Shown here one piece after another: positions 17,808 to 24,581 of a stretch of DNA of 32,954 nt. The stretch is from NCBI GenBank assembly GCA_002352105.1, contig DEHV01000008.1, forward strand, positions 1 to 32,954, in the 5' to 3' direction. The notes below the pieces were generated by a model. The model did no database searches. It was given only the letters and a program-made list of their open reading frames with translations, and had not been told where the DNA came from. The position numbers and the translations under genes are program-made. The first letter of the stretch is position 1; each line of letters starts with the position of its first letter. The stretch is from Chitinophagaceae bacterium UBA2791 (GTDB lineage: Bacteria > Bacteroidota > Bacteroidia > Chitinophagales > Chitinophagaceae).

Positions 17808-19340
17808 ATGACTTTATACCTACTAATAGGGCTGCTTGCAGGATGCGCGCTGGGGTATTTATTTGCGCGCTATTCGATGCAGGGCGCCCTTGCCGCCGCA
17901 AAGATCGAAGCCGCTTCTAAAATAAGCAGGGAAGAGCTGGCGCTAAACTATACCCGCCGCGAACTATACGAGAACCTGGAAAAGCAGCTTGCACAGGCGA
18001 TGGAGGATATCGGCGGTTACCAGGCAACCATCCTCAGGAACCAGGAGTCGATCCTGCGACTGACGGGTTTGTCGGAACAAAAGCTTTCAAAGGAAGAAGT
18101 CGAAAAGGCATTTGTATCGAAGGAAACGTTCGACTTCATCCAGCGTAAGCTGCAAAAAGCAGAATCGGAGGCCGGGCAGAAAAACGATCTGGTCTTATGT
18201 TTAAGCGAAGATATTGCCGCGCTGAAAAAAGAAAACGAGGGGCTGGTAGAGAAGTTAGGGGTCTTCCGCGAAGAAATCAACGCGCTACACCGATTGTCGC
18301 AGGAACAATTCAAAAACCTCGCCGCCGATATCCTGGAAGAAAAGAAAAAGCTGTTTGTAGAGACCAATAAAACCGAGCTAAGCCATATCCTCACGCCATT
18401 AAAGAGCGATCTGGAAGCGTTTAAAAAAACGGTTGAAGAAACCAGGAAGGAAGACATTAAGGACATCTCCTCCTTAAAAGTTGAGATCAACGCGCTTCAG
18501 CAATTAAATGTGCAGCTCAGCGATGACGCCAGGAGCCTGGCAAATGCCCTGAGATCCGACGCCCGCATACAGGGCGCATGGGGCGAGGACCGGTTAAAAC
18601 TGATCCTGGAAGCGGAAGGGCTACAAAAATACATTGATTACAGAATGCAGGATGTTTATGAGGATGAAGAGCAGGAGCGGAACAGGAAACCCGATCTCAT
18701 TTTAAAACTTCCCAACGACAAACACCTCGTCATTGACAGCAAGGTATCGCTGACAGCCTATGTGAACTACTACAACGCAAAGGACGGGGCGGACAAAGCA
18801 AGATATCTCCGGCAGCACGTAAAAAGCGTTACCGATCACATCGACCTGTTGGCGGCTAAAAACTATCATTTGCTTTCGGGGATCAATTCGCCGGATTATG
18901 TTTTTATGTTTATGCCCATTGAATCGGCCATCACCCTAGCGCTTAATGAAAATGAATCTTTGTTCACCCGGGCGTTGAGTAAAAAGATCGTGCTGACCAG
19001 TCCCACTACCCTGGTCGCCACCCTGAAAGTAGTAAAGATCATCTGGCAAAAGGAGAACCAGGTCAAAAATGTCCAGGAAATATTCAGGCAATGCGGGATG
19101 TTATACGATAAGTTTGTAACCTTTATAGAAGAAATGGACAAGGTTGGCGCAGGACTGGGCCAGGCCAATAAATCGTATAAGGAAGCGATGGACAGGCTGA
19201 AAGACGGAGCCAGAAAAGGCGATACCATCATCGGCAGGTTCGAAAACATCCGCCGGCTGGAAGCGCGGACGGCCAAAAAGCTTCCGGATAAATTCCTGAA
19301 CGATATCCGGGAGGACGAGATAGATAACGGTATGATATAA
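17808..19340 (+). CDS. rmuC: DNA recombination protein RmuC
   Basis: The protein has 510 residues. It starts with a membrane anchor (LYLLIGLLAGCALGYLFA) and continues with a long coiled coil (about residues 30-235, rich in E, K and L). The RmuC nuclease-like domain begins at about 250, with QGAWGEDRLKLILEAEGL, RKPDLILKLPNDKHLVIDSKVSL and FMFMPIESAI. RmuC limits inversions between short repeats. It is single and divergent from the Gfo/Idh gene. Two copies of TATCTTAA spaced 14 bp (17774 and 17788) lie just before the ATG; their role is unknown. Confidence 0.96.
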   Translation: MTLYLLIGLLAGCALGYLFARYSMQGALAAAKIEAASKISREELALNYTRRELYENLEKQLAQAMEDIGGYQATILRNQESILRLTGLSEQKLSKEEVEKAFVSKETFDFIQRKLQKAESEAGQKNDLVLCLSEDIAALKKENEGLVEKLGVFREEINALHRLSQEQFKNLAADILEEKKKLFVETNKTELSHILTPLKSDLEAFKKTVEETRKEDIKDISSLKVEINALQQLNVQLSDDARSLANALRSDARIQGAWGEDRLKLILEAEGLQKYIDYRMQDVYEDEEQERNRKPDLILKLPNDKHLVIDSKVSLTAYVNYYNAKDGADKARYLRQHVKSVTDHIDLLAAKNYHLLSGINSPDYVFMFMPIESAITLALNENESLFTRALSKKIVLTSPTTLVATLKVVKIIWQKENQVKNVQEIFRQCGMLYDKFVTFIEEMDKVGAGLGQANKSYKEAMDRLKDGARKGDTIIGRFENIRRLEARTAKKLPDKFLNDIREDEIDNGMI

Positions 19341-19420
19341 CCGCAGAAACGAGCATCCTTCATCAATAGTCATATGCGAGGGCGACCGGGTCTTTGTGCG
19401 CCATCAGTCATAAACGACCT

Positions 19421-19491
19421 AATAAAAAGAGCGTATCAAGCGCTGAATGAACCCTGAACAGCTGCCTGTTCGGGGCCTTTGCCTGATACGC
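19421..19491 (-). terminator. Two-part hairpin terminator of the isomerase transcript
   Basis: An inner 10-bp stem (19452-19461 with 19466-19475, loop CTGC) sits inside an outer near-perfect 11-bp stem (19431-19441 with 19481-19491, one non-canonical pair). On the minus strand it is followed by TCTTTTTATT. It lies 25 bp past the isomerase stop. On the plus strand only a weak CCCTTT follows, so activity for rmuC is doubtful. Confidence 0.75.
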
Positions 19492-19516
19492 CCTTTCCGG
19501 AAAAACAGCGATTGAA

Positions 19517-20395
19517 TTATTTAAGCTTTTCTACTTCTTCTTTAAAATACCTTGCCGTAAAGATCATATCCGGCACGTTATTGTACCAGTTTGACTCCTG
19601 CTCGATAGAAAACTGTCCCTTAAAATTTTGTCTTTTCAATTCGGCAAATATGGCCGGGAAATTAATCACGCCCTTGCTTACAACAGTATCTTCGGCATCA
19701 GGGTCGCCAAAAGTAGTAATGTCTTTCAGATGTACGCCATAGACATGTCCTTCCAGCTTTTTCAGGCATTCAACGGGATCAAGGCCGCTCCGCGCCCAAT
19801 GTCCTACGTCCGCGCAGGCGCCGATATGCTGACGTCCCTGGATAGCCGCCAGCACAGAATCAGGATGCCAGTAAGCGCTGGGCGTAGGATGATCATGGAT
19901 GGCCAGTTTGATGTCATACTGACCAGCGAGACTATCGATCATGTCCCAGTGATTTTTTCTGGGCTCGGTGGTGATATAGCTCAGGCCAAATTCTTTCGCC
20001 AGCTCAAACGCGCTGACCCATTCTTCCCTGGACTTCGGCACAATTACGCCCATAGCCGTTATGCCGATGCCTTTTGATTGCAGCCATTCTTTTACCTTGG
20101 CGCGGCTATCGGCCGACATATTAATACCAAAGCTGTCTTTTAACCCTCCTCCCAGCGGTTGTCCCCAGAATGCTTCAATACTCTTTAAGCCGACGCTATC
20201 TGTTTTTTCTAATCCTTCCAGAAATGTAAACATCCTGAAAGCCCACATTTGCGGACCAAGCTTCCAGCCGGACACAATATCGGATGCAGCGCCGGCAGTA
20301 TCCGCCTGCCCGCCGGTATTCGTTTCCTCGTTGTTGCAACCAGCGTAGATCAACGCCGAAAAACAAATCATCAAAACAATACTAACATGTTTCAT
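19517..20395 (-). CDS. Sugar phosphate isomerase/epimerase-like TIM-barrel lipoprotein
   Basis: The product (292 residues from ATG 20395) has a lipoprotein signal ending YAGC and is probably periplasmic or membrane-attached, although the AP-endonuclease-2-like TIM barrel is usually cytosolic. Likely metal ligands are E in TTEPRKNHW, D and H in CADVGHW, H in GVHLKDI and E in SIEQESNW. Exported members of this family occur beside Gfo/Idh oxidoreductases and DUF1080 proteins and are thought to process 3-keto sugars. Those partner genes lie about 2-4 kb away. The upstream TTG-started extension (to 20425) is less signal-like. A secreted hypothetical lies 57 bp upstream on the same strand. Confidence 0.9.
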   Translation of the reverse strand: MKHVSIVLMICFSALIYAGCNNEETNTGGQADTAGAASDIVSGWKLGPQMWAFRMFTFLEGLEKTDSVGLKSIEAFWGQPLGGGLKDSFGINMSADSRAKVKEWLQSKGIGITAMGVIVPKSREEWVSAFELAKEFGLSYITTEPRKNHWDMIDSLAGQYDIKLAIHDHPTPSAYWHPDSVLAAIQGRQHIGACADVGHWARSGLDPVECLKKLEGHVYGVHLKDITTFGDPDAEDTVVSKGVINFPAIFAELKRQNFKGQFSIEQESNWYNNVPDMIFTARYFKEEVEKLK

Positions 20396-20452
20396 ACAAA
20401 ATAAATATTTGCATGAATATAGCAAATCCTTTTAACTAGAAGGAAATGCGCC

Positions 20453-21031
20453 TTAAGGATCTTGCTTTTTGATGTCGGCCTGGCTGTATAGCACAAGCTT
20501 GGAATTGCTCAGCTTGGCAAAGCAGGAAGCAGGAGGCGTCACATTGCCATAGTTGAATCCAGCGAGCAAAACGCTGCACCAGGCCATCAGGTTATCGGGC
20601 CTCGCCTGGCCGTCTTCATCGACAATAACGGAAGCGCCGTCGGGTATGCGATAAACTTCTCCCGGTCTCGTGGCCGCTGTTACAATAGCGTCGACAGGGC
20701 TGTAAAGGGAGGTCCCGGGGGCAATAGGATAAGCGCCGTCCGGCATCAATCCCGGGTTTGCCGTTTTACTTTCCGGTTTATAATACACAACAGCATGGCT
20801 GTTATTCGTGACATAGGGCTTTAGTCTTTTACCGCCGGCTTTTTCCACTTCCCGCCAGATCGACTCGGGTATTTTTATTCCTTCCGGGTACTGATCAAGG
20901 TTAGCAGGAAGATAAAACGATTGAAGTATTTCGGATTGCGTAAGCTGATTGTGGCTTCTTTCATGAGGTCCGTTAAAAAAAATCAGCAGCAGAAAGCATG
21001 CGGGCATGCGCGATTTGATAAAGTTCTTCAC
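20453..21031 (-). CDS. Hypothetical secreted protein
   Basis: The product has 192 residues from a GTG at 21031, or 184 from ATG 21007. The longer form gives a better signal peptide (MKNFIKSR then PACFLLLIFFNG), so I prefer it. The rest is soluble, with motifs YYKPESK, LMPDGAYPIAPGTSLYSPVD and IPDGASVIVDEDG. It holds three cysteines, one within the signal segment. I do not recognise a family. It lies 57 bp before the TIM-barrel isomerase gene and is probably cotranscribed. Confidence 0.65.
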   Translation of the reverse strand: MKNFIKSRMPACFLLLIFFNGPHERSHNQLTQSEILQSFYLPANLDQYPEGIKIPESIWREVEKAGGKRLKPYVTNNSHAVVYYKPESKTANPGLMPDGAYPIAPGTSLYSPVDAIVTAATRPGEVYRIPDGASVIVDEDGQARPDNLMAWCSVLLAGFNYGNVTPPASCFAKLSNSKLVLYSQADIKKQDP

Positions 21032-21299
21032 GGGTTACGGATTTAATGCTCCTGCCGGATTAAAGCAGGCTCATAAAAGTATAAACGATTTCCCTTAACT
21101 CATAGCCGTTCGGGCAATTTTTCTTGTTCGGCATTTTTCGCTCCGGCGCATACTCTCGCCGCCTGACGGCAGGCTTCAGAAATTACCATAACGCATCGTC
21201 AATCTACGAAACCCTATCCCTGTATACATACGATAGCTAAGTAAATACCATTATGCAATTAAAGAGTTAACCCAAAAAATGTGGAAAAGAGTTGGATAA
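21032..21299. other. Intergenic stretch upstream of the small-RNA unit, no gene seen
   Basis: No frame with a credible start and domain is visible. It must hold the promoter of the minus-strand hypothetical gene; TACTTTTA on the minus strand (about 60 bp before its start) resembles a -7 element but lacks a clear -33 partner. A short CCTGC/GCAGG hairpin is also present. Confidence 0.5.
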
Positions 21300-21300
21300 A

Positions 21301-21360
21301 ACTTGGATTATGTACTCAGTCGTTGCATCTTTGCGCTCTAATGTATTTTAGAATCCAAGT
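21301..21360. repeat. 9-bp perfect inverted repeat around the small-RNA promoter
   Basis: ACTTGGATT (21301-21309) and AATCCAAGT (21352-21360) are exact reverse complements, 42 bp apart. The left arm contains the -33 TTG and the right arm lies just past the expected transcription start and includes the first TCC triplet. It could be an operator pair bound by a dimer. Confidence 0.6.
21302..21333 (+). promoter_or_regulatory. Bacteroidota-type promoter of the candidate small RNA
   Basis: CTTG at 21302-21305 and CATCTTTG at 21326-21333 fit the -33 TTTG and -7 TAnnTTTG elements with 20 bp between TTG and the -7 box. The predicted start is near 21340. The -7 first base is C instead of T. Confidence 0.6.
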
Positions 21361-21548
21361 CCAAGTCCAAAACCGTCCAGATCCGAATCCTTTGAAAAGA
21401 CATATCCATTTATCCAGGAAAGACCATTTATCCCAAATCCTGAAAACTAGATTTCCAGTATTCCGAAGCTGATTGAAAAACCGTAGATCAGCATTCAATT
21501 AAACAAGGGATAAACTGCTCCCCGCAAATTTTTGCGGGGATTTTTTTT
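21340..21548 (+). ncRNA. Candidate orphan small RNA, about 209 nt, with UCC array
   Basis: A promoter-like element ends at 21333 and an intrinsic terminator covers 21520-21548. No plus-strand gene lies within 1.9 kb upstream, so the terminator belongs to this unit. The RNA is poor in G and has twelve UCC triplets between 21354 and 21464, mostly in the context NUCCRA. The first six start at 21354, 21360, 21366, 21376, 21382 and 21388; the rest come as pairs at 21405/21413, 21431/21438 and 21454/21462. A 6-bp hairpin (21468-21473 with 21487-21492) follows. It does not fold as a 6S rod and shows no SRP, tmRNA or RNase P features. A 43-codon frame (ATG 21341 to stop 21472), leaderless and basic, is the main alternative. 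Confidence 0.6.
21520..21548 (+). terminator. Intrinsic terminator of the candidate small RNA
   Basis: The stem CCCCGCAA/TTGCGGGG (21520-21527 with 21532-21539) has a 4-nt loop and is followed by A and eight T (21541-21548). An outer ACTGCTC/GAGCAGT pair (21514-21520 with 21549-21555) encloses the whole element. Confidence 0.93.
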
Positions 21549-21599
21549 GAGCAGTCCGTCCGGCCTTTTACAGCTCAGGTTTGCGTAGCGGGACAGGAC

Positions 21600-21643
21600 T
21601 AAAAAAAGGAGCGCCCGGGTCCATTACAGACAGGGGCAGCTCC
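21600..21643 (-). terminator. Intrinsic terminator of the threonine dehydrogenase transcript
   Basis: On the minus strand the stem GGAGC-T-GCCC/GGGCGCTCC (21608-21616 with 21634-21643, one bulged base) is followed by seven T (21601-21607). It lies about 127 bp past the stop at 21770 and faces the small-RNA terminator. Confidence 0.8.
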
Positions 21644-21769
21644 GGGCCAGGCCTTAAACGGGGAAGCCTGGCATAACCATTATCCAATGCTTTTATCTCC
21701 GAGGCGGATCGGCCTTAATGCCCCTGCGGGCCCGCATCACGCCTGTTGTCAGGCATAAATCATTCAGGC

Positions 21770-22732
21770 TCAAACCTGCAGCTCGGGTATGGAATGCCTC
21801 AGGTTCAGCAACATCTGGTCTGTCATCGAGTCCAGATCATATTCGGGTTCCCAGCCCCAGTCTTTTCGGGCAAATCTGTCGTCTATGCTGGTGGGCCAGC
21901 TTTCGGCTATCGACTGCCGGCTATCCGGCTTATAATTTATTTTAAACCCGGGTATCCTTTTTTTAATTGACGCCGCCAGTTGGGTAGGCGTGAAGCTCAT
22001 CCCGGAAATATTGTATGCGGTATGCACGGTAAGCTGTGCCGCGGGAGCTTCCATTAATTCCAATACCGCTCTCACCGCATCTGCCATATACATCATAGGA
22101 AGAGTGGCCGAAGCCTTCAGGTAACAGGTATAGCTCTCATTTCGAACGGCATGATGAAAAATATCGACGGCATAATCTGTGGCGCCGCCGCCGGGAAGGG
22201 CGGAGGAACTGATAAGGCCCGGGAAACGCAGGCTCCGGACATCCACGTCAAATTTATGAAAATAATACTGGCACCAGTCCTCCCCTGCCGCCTTGCTGAT
22301 GCCGTAAGCAGTGGACGGCTGCAATACCGTATGCTGGGGACAGGGTTTTTTAGGAGCATGATGGCCAAACACCGCAATACTGCTTGGCCAGAAAACCCTG
22401 GCGATAAAATTCTCTCTCGCCGACTCCAGCACATTCAGCAACCCCTGCATGTTCAGTTCCCAGGCTTTGAGCGGTTGTTGTTCTCCGGAAACGGAAAGGA
22501 CGGCGGCCAGCAGATAGATCTGGGTGATCTGGTATTTGTTCACCGCCAGGTCCAACGCGCGACGGTTCAATACGTCGAGGTACAGGCAGGAATCGTCTTC
22601 ATCTGATAAATGATCGGGGATACGGATATCTGTGGCAATTACATTGGCCGGGCCATATTTGCGCTTTAGCGCCAGTGTTAGTTCTGTTCCGATCTGGCCG
22701 TAAGCGCCGATGATAAGGATGCGGTCTGTCAT
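21770..22732 (-). CDS. tdh: L-threonine 3-dehydrogenase, SDR (GalE-like) type
   Basis: The 320-residue extended SDR has the NAD motif IIGAYGQIGTEL near residues 6-17 and YGISKAAGE with the catalytic YxxxK. PGGGATDYAVDIFHHA and SWPTSIDDRFARKDWGWEPEYDL are typical of the bacterial SDR-type threonine dehydrogenase, unlike the zinc-dependent Tdh. It oxidises L-threonine to 2-amino-3-oxobutyrate with NAD. The start is ATG 22732; TTG 22738 is less likely. It is divergent from an Lrp/AsnC regulator, which may sense amino acids and control it. No 2-amino-3-ketobutyrate CoA ligase gene is in the window. Confidence 0.93.
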   Translation of the reverse strand: MTDRILIIGAYGQIGTELTLALKRKYGPANVIATDIRIPDHLSDEDDSCLYLDVLNRRALDLAVNKYQITQIYLLAAVLSVSGEQQPLKAWELNMQGLLNVLESARENFIARVFWPSSIAVFGHHAPKKPCPQHTVLQPSTAYGISKAAGEDWCQYYFHKFDVDVRSLRFPGLISSSALPGGGATDYAVDIFHHAVRNESYTCYLKASATLPMMYMADAVRAVLELMEAPAAQLTVHTAYNISGMSFTPTQLAASIKKRIPGFKINYKPDSRQSIAESWPTSIDDRFARKDWGWEPEYDLDSMTDQMLLNLRHSIPELQV

Positions 22733-22890
22733 GCTCAAGGATTAGCCCCAATGCAGGCGGTTATTAAAGAGTATTGCTACATCTTCCCCGTAAGACGGAG
22801 TAAAGATGGAGTATTTTGGTTTGTTATTCTACTAAATAATGATAATATAGAAAATAAACCTATTTTACATATTTTAATTAGAAAAAAACA

Positions 22891-22914
22891 ACAGTTTTTC
22901 GAGGTAAAAACGGT
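22891..22914. promoter_or_regulatory. Candidate Lrp-family operator before the Lrp/AsnC gene
   Basis: GTTTTT-N6-AAAAAC (22894-22911) is a perfect dyad, extended by AC and GT after one unmatched base on each side. It lies 21 bp before the ATG at 22936, next to TACTTTTC (22914-22921), a 5-of-6 match to the -7 element. Autoregulation is inferred from this position; Lrp proteins often bind such AT-rich dyads. Confidence 0.45.
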
Positions 22915-22935
22915 ACTTTTCAGAAAAAAACGTCT

Positions 22936-23469
22936 ATGGATACCCTTGATAAAGATGATGTACAGATCCTCCAGTTGCTCCAGTACGATGCCAGGCTTAC
23001 CAATAAAGAAGTGGCAGACAAGATCGGCAAATCGATCACTCCGGTCTATGAAAGGATCAAAAGACTGGAAAACGAGGGGTATATCCAGCGATATGTAGCG
23101 GTATTGGACCAGCGAAAAATCGATAAAAGTCTCACCGCCTACACCCTTGTGCTGTTAAAAGAACATACGCGGGAAATGCTGAAGACCTTTGAAAAAGAAG
23201 CCGTTAAGCTGGAAGAAGTGATGGAATGTTATCATATGGCAGGACAATACGATTATCTTTTGAAGATCGCCGTAAAGGACATGGACGAATATGCCGATTT
23301 TATGCTTAATAAATTAGCCAAGCTTTCCAATGTAGGAACGGTGCACAGCTATTTTGTATTAAATGAAGCCAAAAGGGAAACAGCCTATCGCATCTCCTTA
23401 CCCGAAAAACCCGGTAACGCAAAAATGAAACGCGCGGGCAGGAATCGTCCCGAAAAACATGATAAATAA
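22936..23469 (+). CDS. Lrp/AsnC family transcriptional regulator
   Basis: The 177-residue protein has an N-terminal winged helix-turn-helix (about 5-55, with NKEVADKIGKSITPVYERIK). An RAM ligand-binding domain follows at about 68-150, with VMECYHMAGQYDYLLKIAV as the typical ligand-site segment. The last 25 residues are a basic tail. Family members bind DNA as dimers or octamers and respond to amino acids. The gene is divergent from the threonine dehydrogenase with 203 bp between them; control of that gene and of itself is likely but inferred. Confidence 0.95.
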   Translation: MDTLDKDDVQILQLLQYDARLTNKEVADKIGKSITPVYERIKRLENEGYIQRYVAVLDQRKIDKSLTAYTLVLLKEHTREMLKTFEKEAVKLEEVMECYHMAGQYDYLLKIAVKDMDEYADFMLNKLAKLSNVGTVHSYFVLNEAKRETAYRISLPEKPGNAKMKRAGRNRPEKHDK

Positions 23470-23703
23470 AGATCATACGACAAGCTAGCCCGGTCATTTC
23501 CAGCTTTTTCGACACCGTTCCCGCATTTATATCCGGCCGGAAATGTCAAAATCTTTCCAGTAATTGATAAGTTTGGCCAAATTCTGCGGTACGCGTTTAA
23601 AAAGATCTCCCGGGCCATTGGCCATTACGGGGAAATTATTCATACGACGTTTTCCGGGAACTATCGCAACGCTGTTTTAAACAACCAAACATTTAATAAG
23701 AAT

Positions 23704-24459
23704 ATGGAAATTATCGTAAGTGAAGACAAACAAGAGCTTGGCCGCATCTCAGGAAAGGTTGCGGCGGAGCGCATCCGTGAAGCCATCCGGGAAAATGGCT
23801 CGGCAAATATTATCCTGGCTACAGGCGCAAGCCAGTTTGCCACATTAGAGCAACTCATCTCCGAAAAAGACATCGACTGGAGCAAGGTGGTAATGTTTCA
23901 CCTGGATGAATACATTGACCTGCCGATCACCTCTCCCGCAAGCTTCAGGAAATACCTCACAGAACGCTTTCTGGATAAGGTTCCGTCTTTAAAAGCCGCC
24001 TATCTGATCGACGGCGAAAAAAATGCAGAGGAAGAATGCGAAAGGCTGGCAAAACTGATCGCCGCTCATCCGATCGACGTAGCGCTGGTAGGGATAGGCG
24101 AAAATGCCCACCTGGCGTTCAATGATCCTCCGGCCGATTTCGACACCCACAAACCGTACCTAGTGGTGGAGCTGGACAAGGAATGCAGGCAGCAGCAATT
24201 TAACGAGGGTTGGTTCAATTCGCTGGAAGACGTGCCTGCCAAAGCCATCAGCATGTCGGTGAACCAGATATTAAAATCCAAACACATCATCTGCTCCGTA
24301 CCGGACAGCAGGAAGGCAAAAGCTGTAAAAAACAGCCTGGAAGGACCTGTAAGCAATTTATATCCCGCCAGCATCCTGCAAACGCATCCGTCCTGCATAT
24401 TTTACCTGGATAAGCCTTCGGCTTCCCTGCTCTCTGCAGACGCCCTTGCAAAAAAATAA
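23704..24459 (+). CDS. Glucosamine-6-phosphate deaminase / 6-phosphogluconolactonase family protein (NagB-like)
   Basis: The 251-residue cytosolic protein has family motifs FHLDEY (D68), GIGENAHLAFNDPP and AISMSVNQIL. In classical NagB the second motif reads GxGxDGHIAFNEP; here the catalytic Asp is N134, the His is kept (H136) and the Glu is D141. The protein therefore belongs to the family but may act on a different sugar phosphate. Deamination and isomerisation of glucosamine-6-phosphate is the default name. The upstream 234 bp hold no gene. It converges on a LacI regulator and is near uxaB. Confidence 0.85.
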   Translation: MEIIVSEDKQELGRISGKVAAERIREAIRENGSANIILATGASQFATLEQLISEKDIDWSKVVMFHLDEYIDLPITSPASFRKYLTERFLDKVPSLKAAYLIDGEKNAEEECERLAKLIAAHPIDVALVGIGENAHLAFNDPPADFDTHKPYLVVELDKECRQQQFNEGWFNSLEDVPAKAISMSVNQILKSKHIICSVPDSRKAKAVKNSLEGPVSNLYPASILQTHPSCIFYLDKPSASLLSADALAKK

Positions 24460-24522
24460 TACGACGGGATCATTGGCCAATGCACTGTTCTCTTAATGCA
24501 AGGCAATGAACGCTGGATAATG

Positions 24523-24568
24523 AATAAAAAAAAGAAGCGTATCCGCTTAGATGCAGGTACGCTTCTTT
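24523..24568 (-). terminator. Intrinsic terminator of the LacI-family gene
   Basis: An 11-bp perfect stem (24531-24541 with 24558-24568, 16-nt loop) is followed on the minus strand by a run of T continuing as TTTTTATT (24523-24530). It begins 14 bp past the stop at 24582. On the plus strand only TTT then CATAT follows, so effect on the NagB-like gene is uncertain. Confidence 0.9.
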
Positions 24569-24581
24569 CATATGGGAAAGC

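Noticed and set aside
18017..18490. 157-codon minus-strand frame opposite rmuC
   Set aside because: It is rich in serine and phenylalanine, as expected from the antisense of a coiled coil, and has no domain.
21316..21498. 60-codon minus-strand frame across the small-RNA unit
   Set aside because: The promoter and terminator are on the plus strand and the frame has no conserved pattern; its GGA repeats also do not fit CsrA ANGGA sites.
21340..21548. Reading the small-RNA unit as 6S RNA
   Set aside because: The two ends do not pair into a long rod with a central bubble, and the RNA is too low in G to form one.
23470..23703. Possible gene between the Lrp regulator and the NagB-like gene
   Set aside because: No frame in these 234 bp has a plausible start and product; it is read as leader or promoter sequence.
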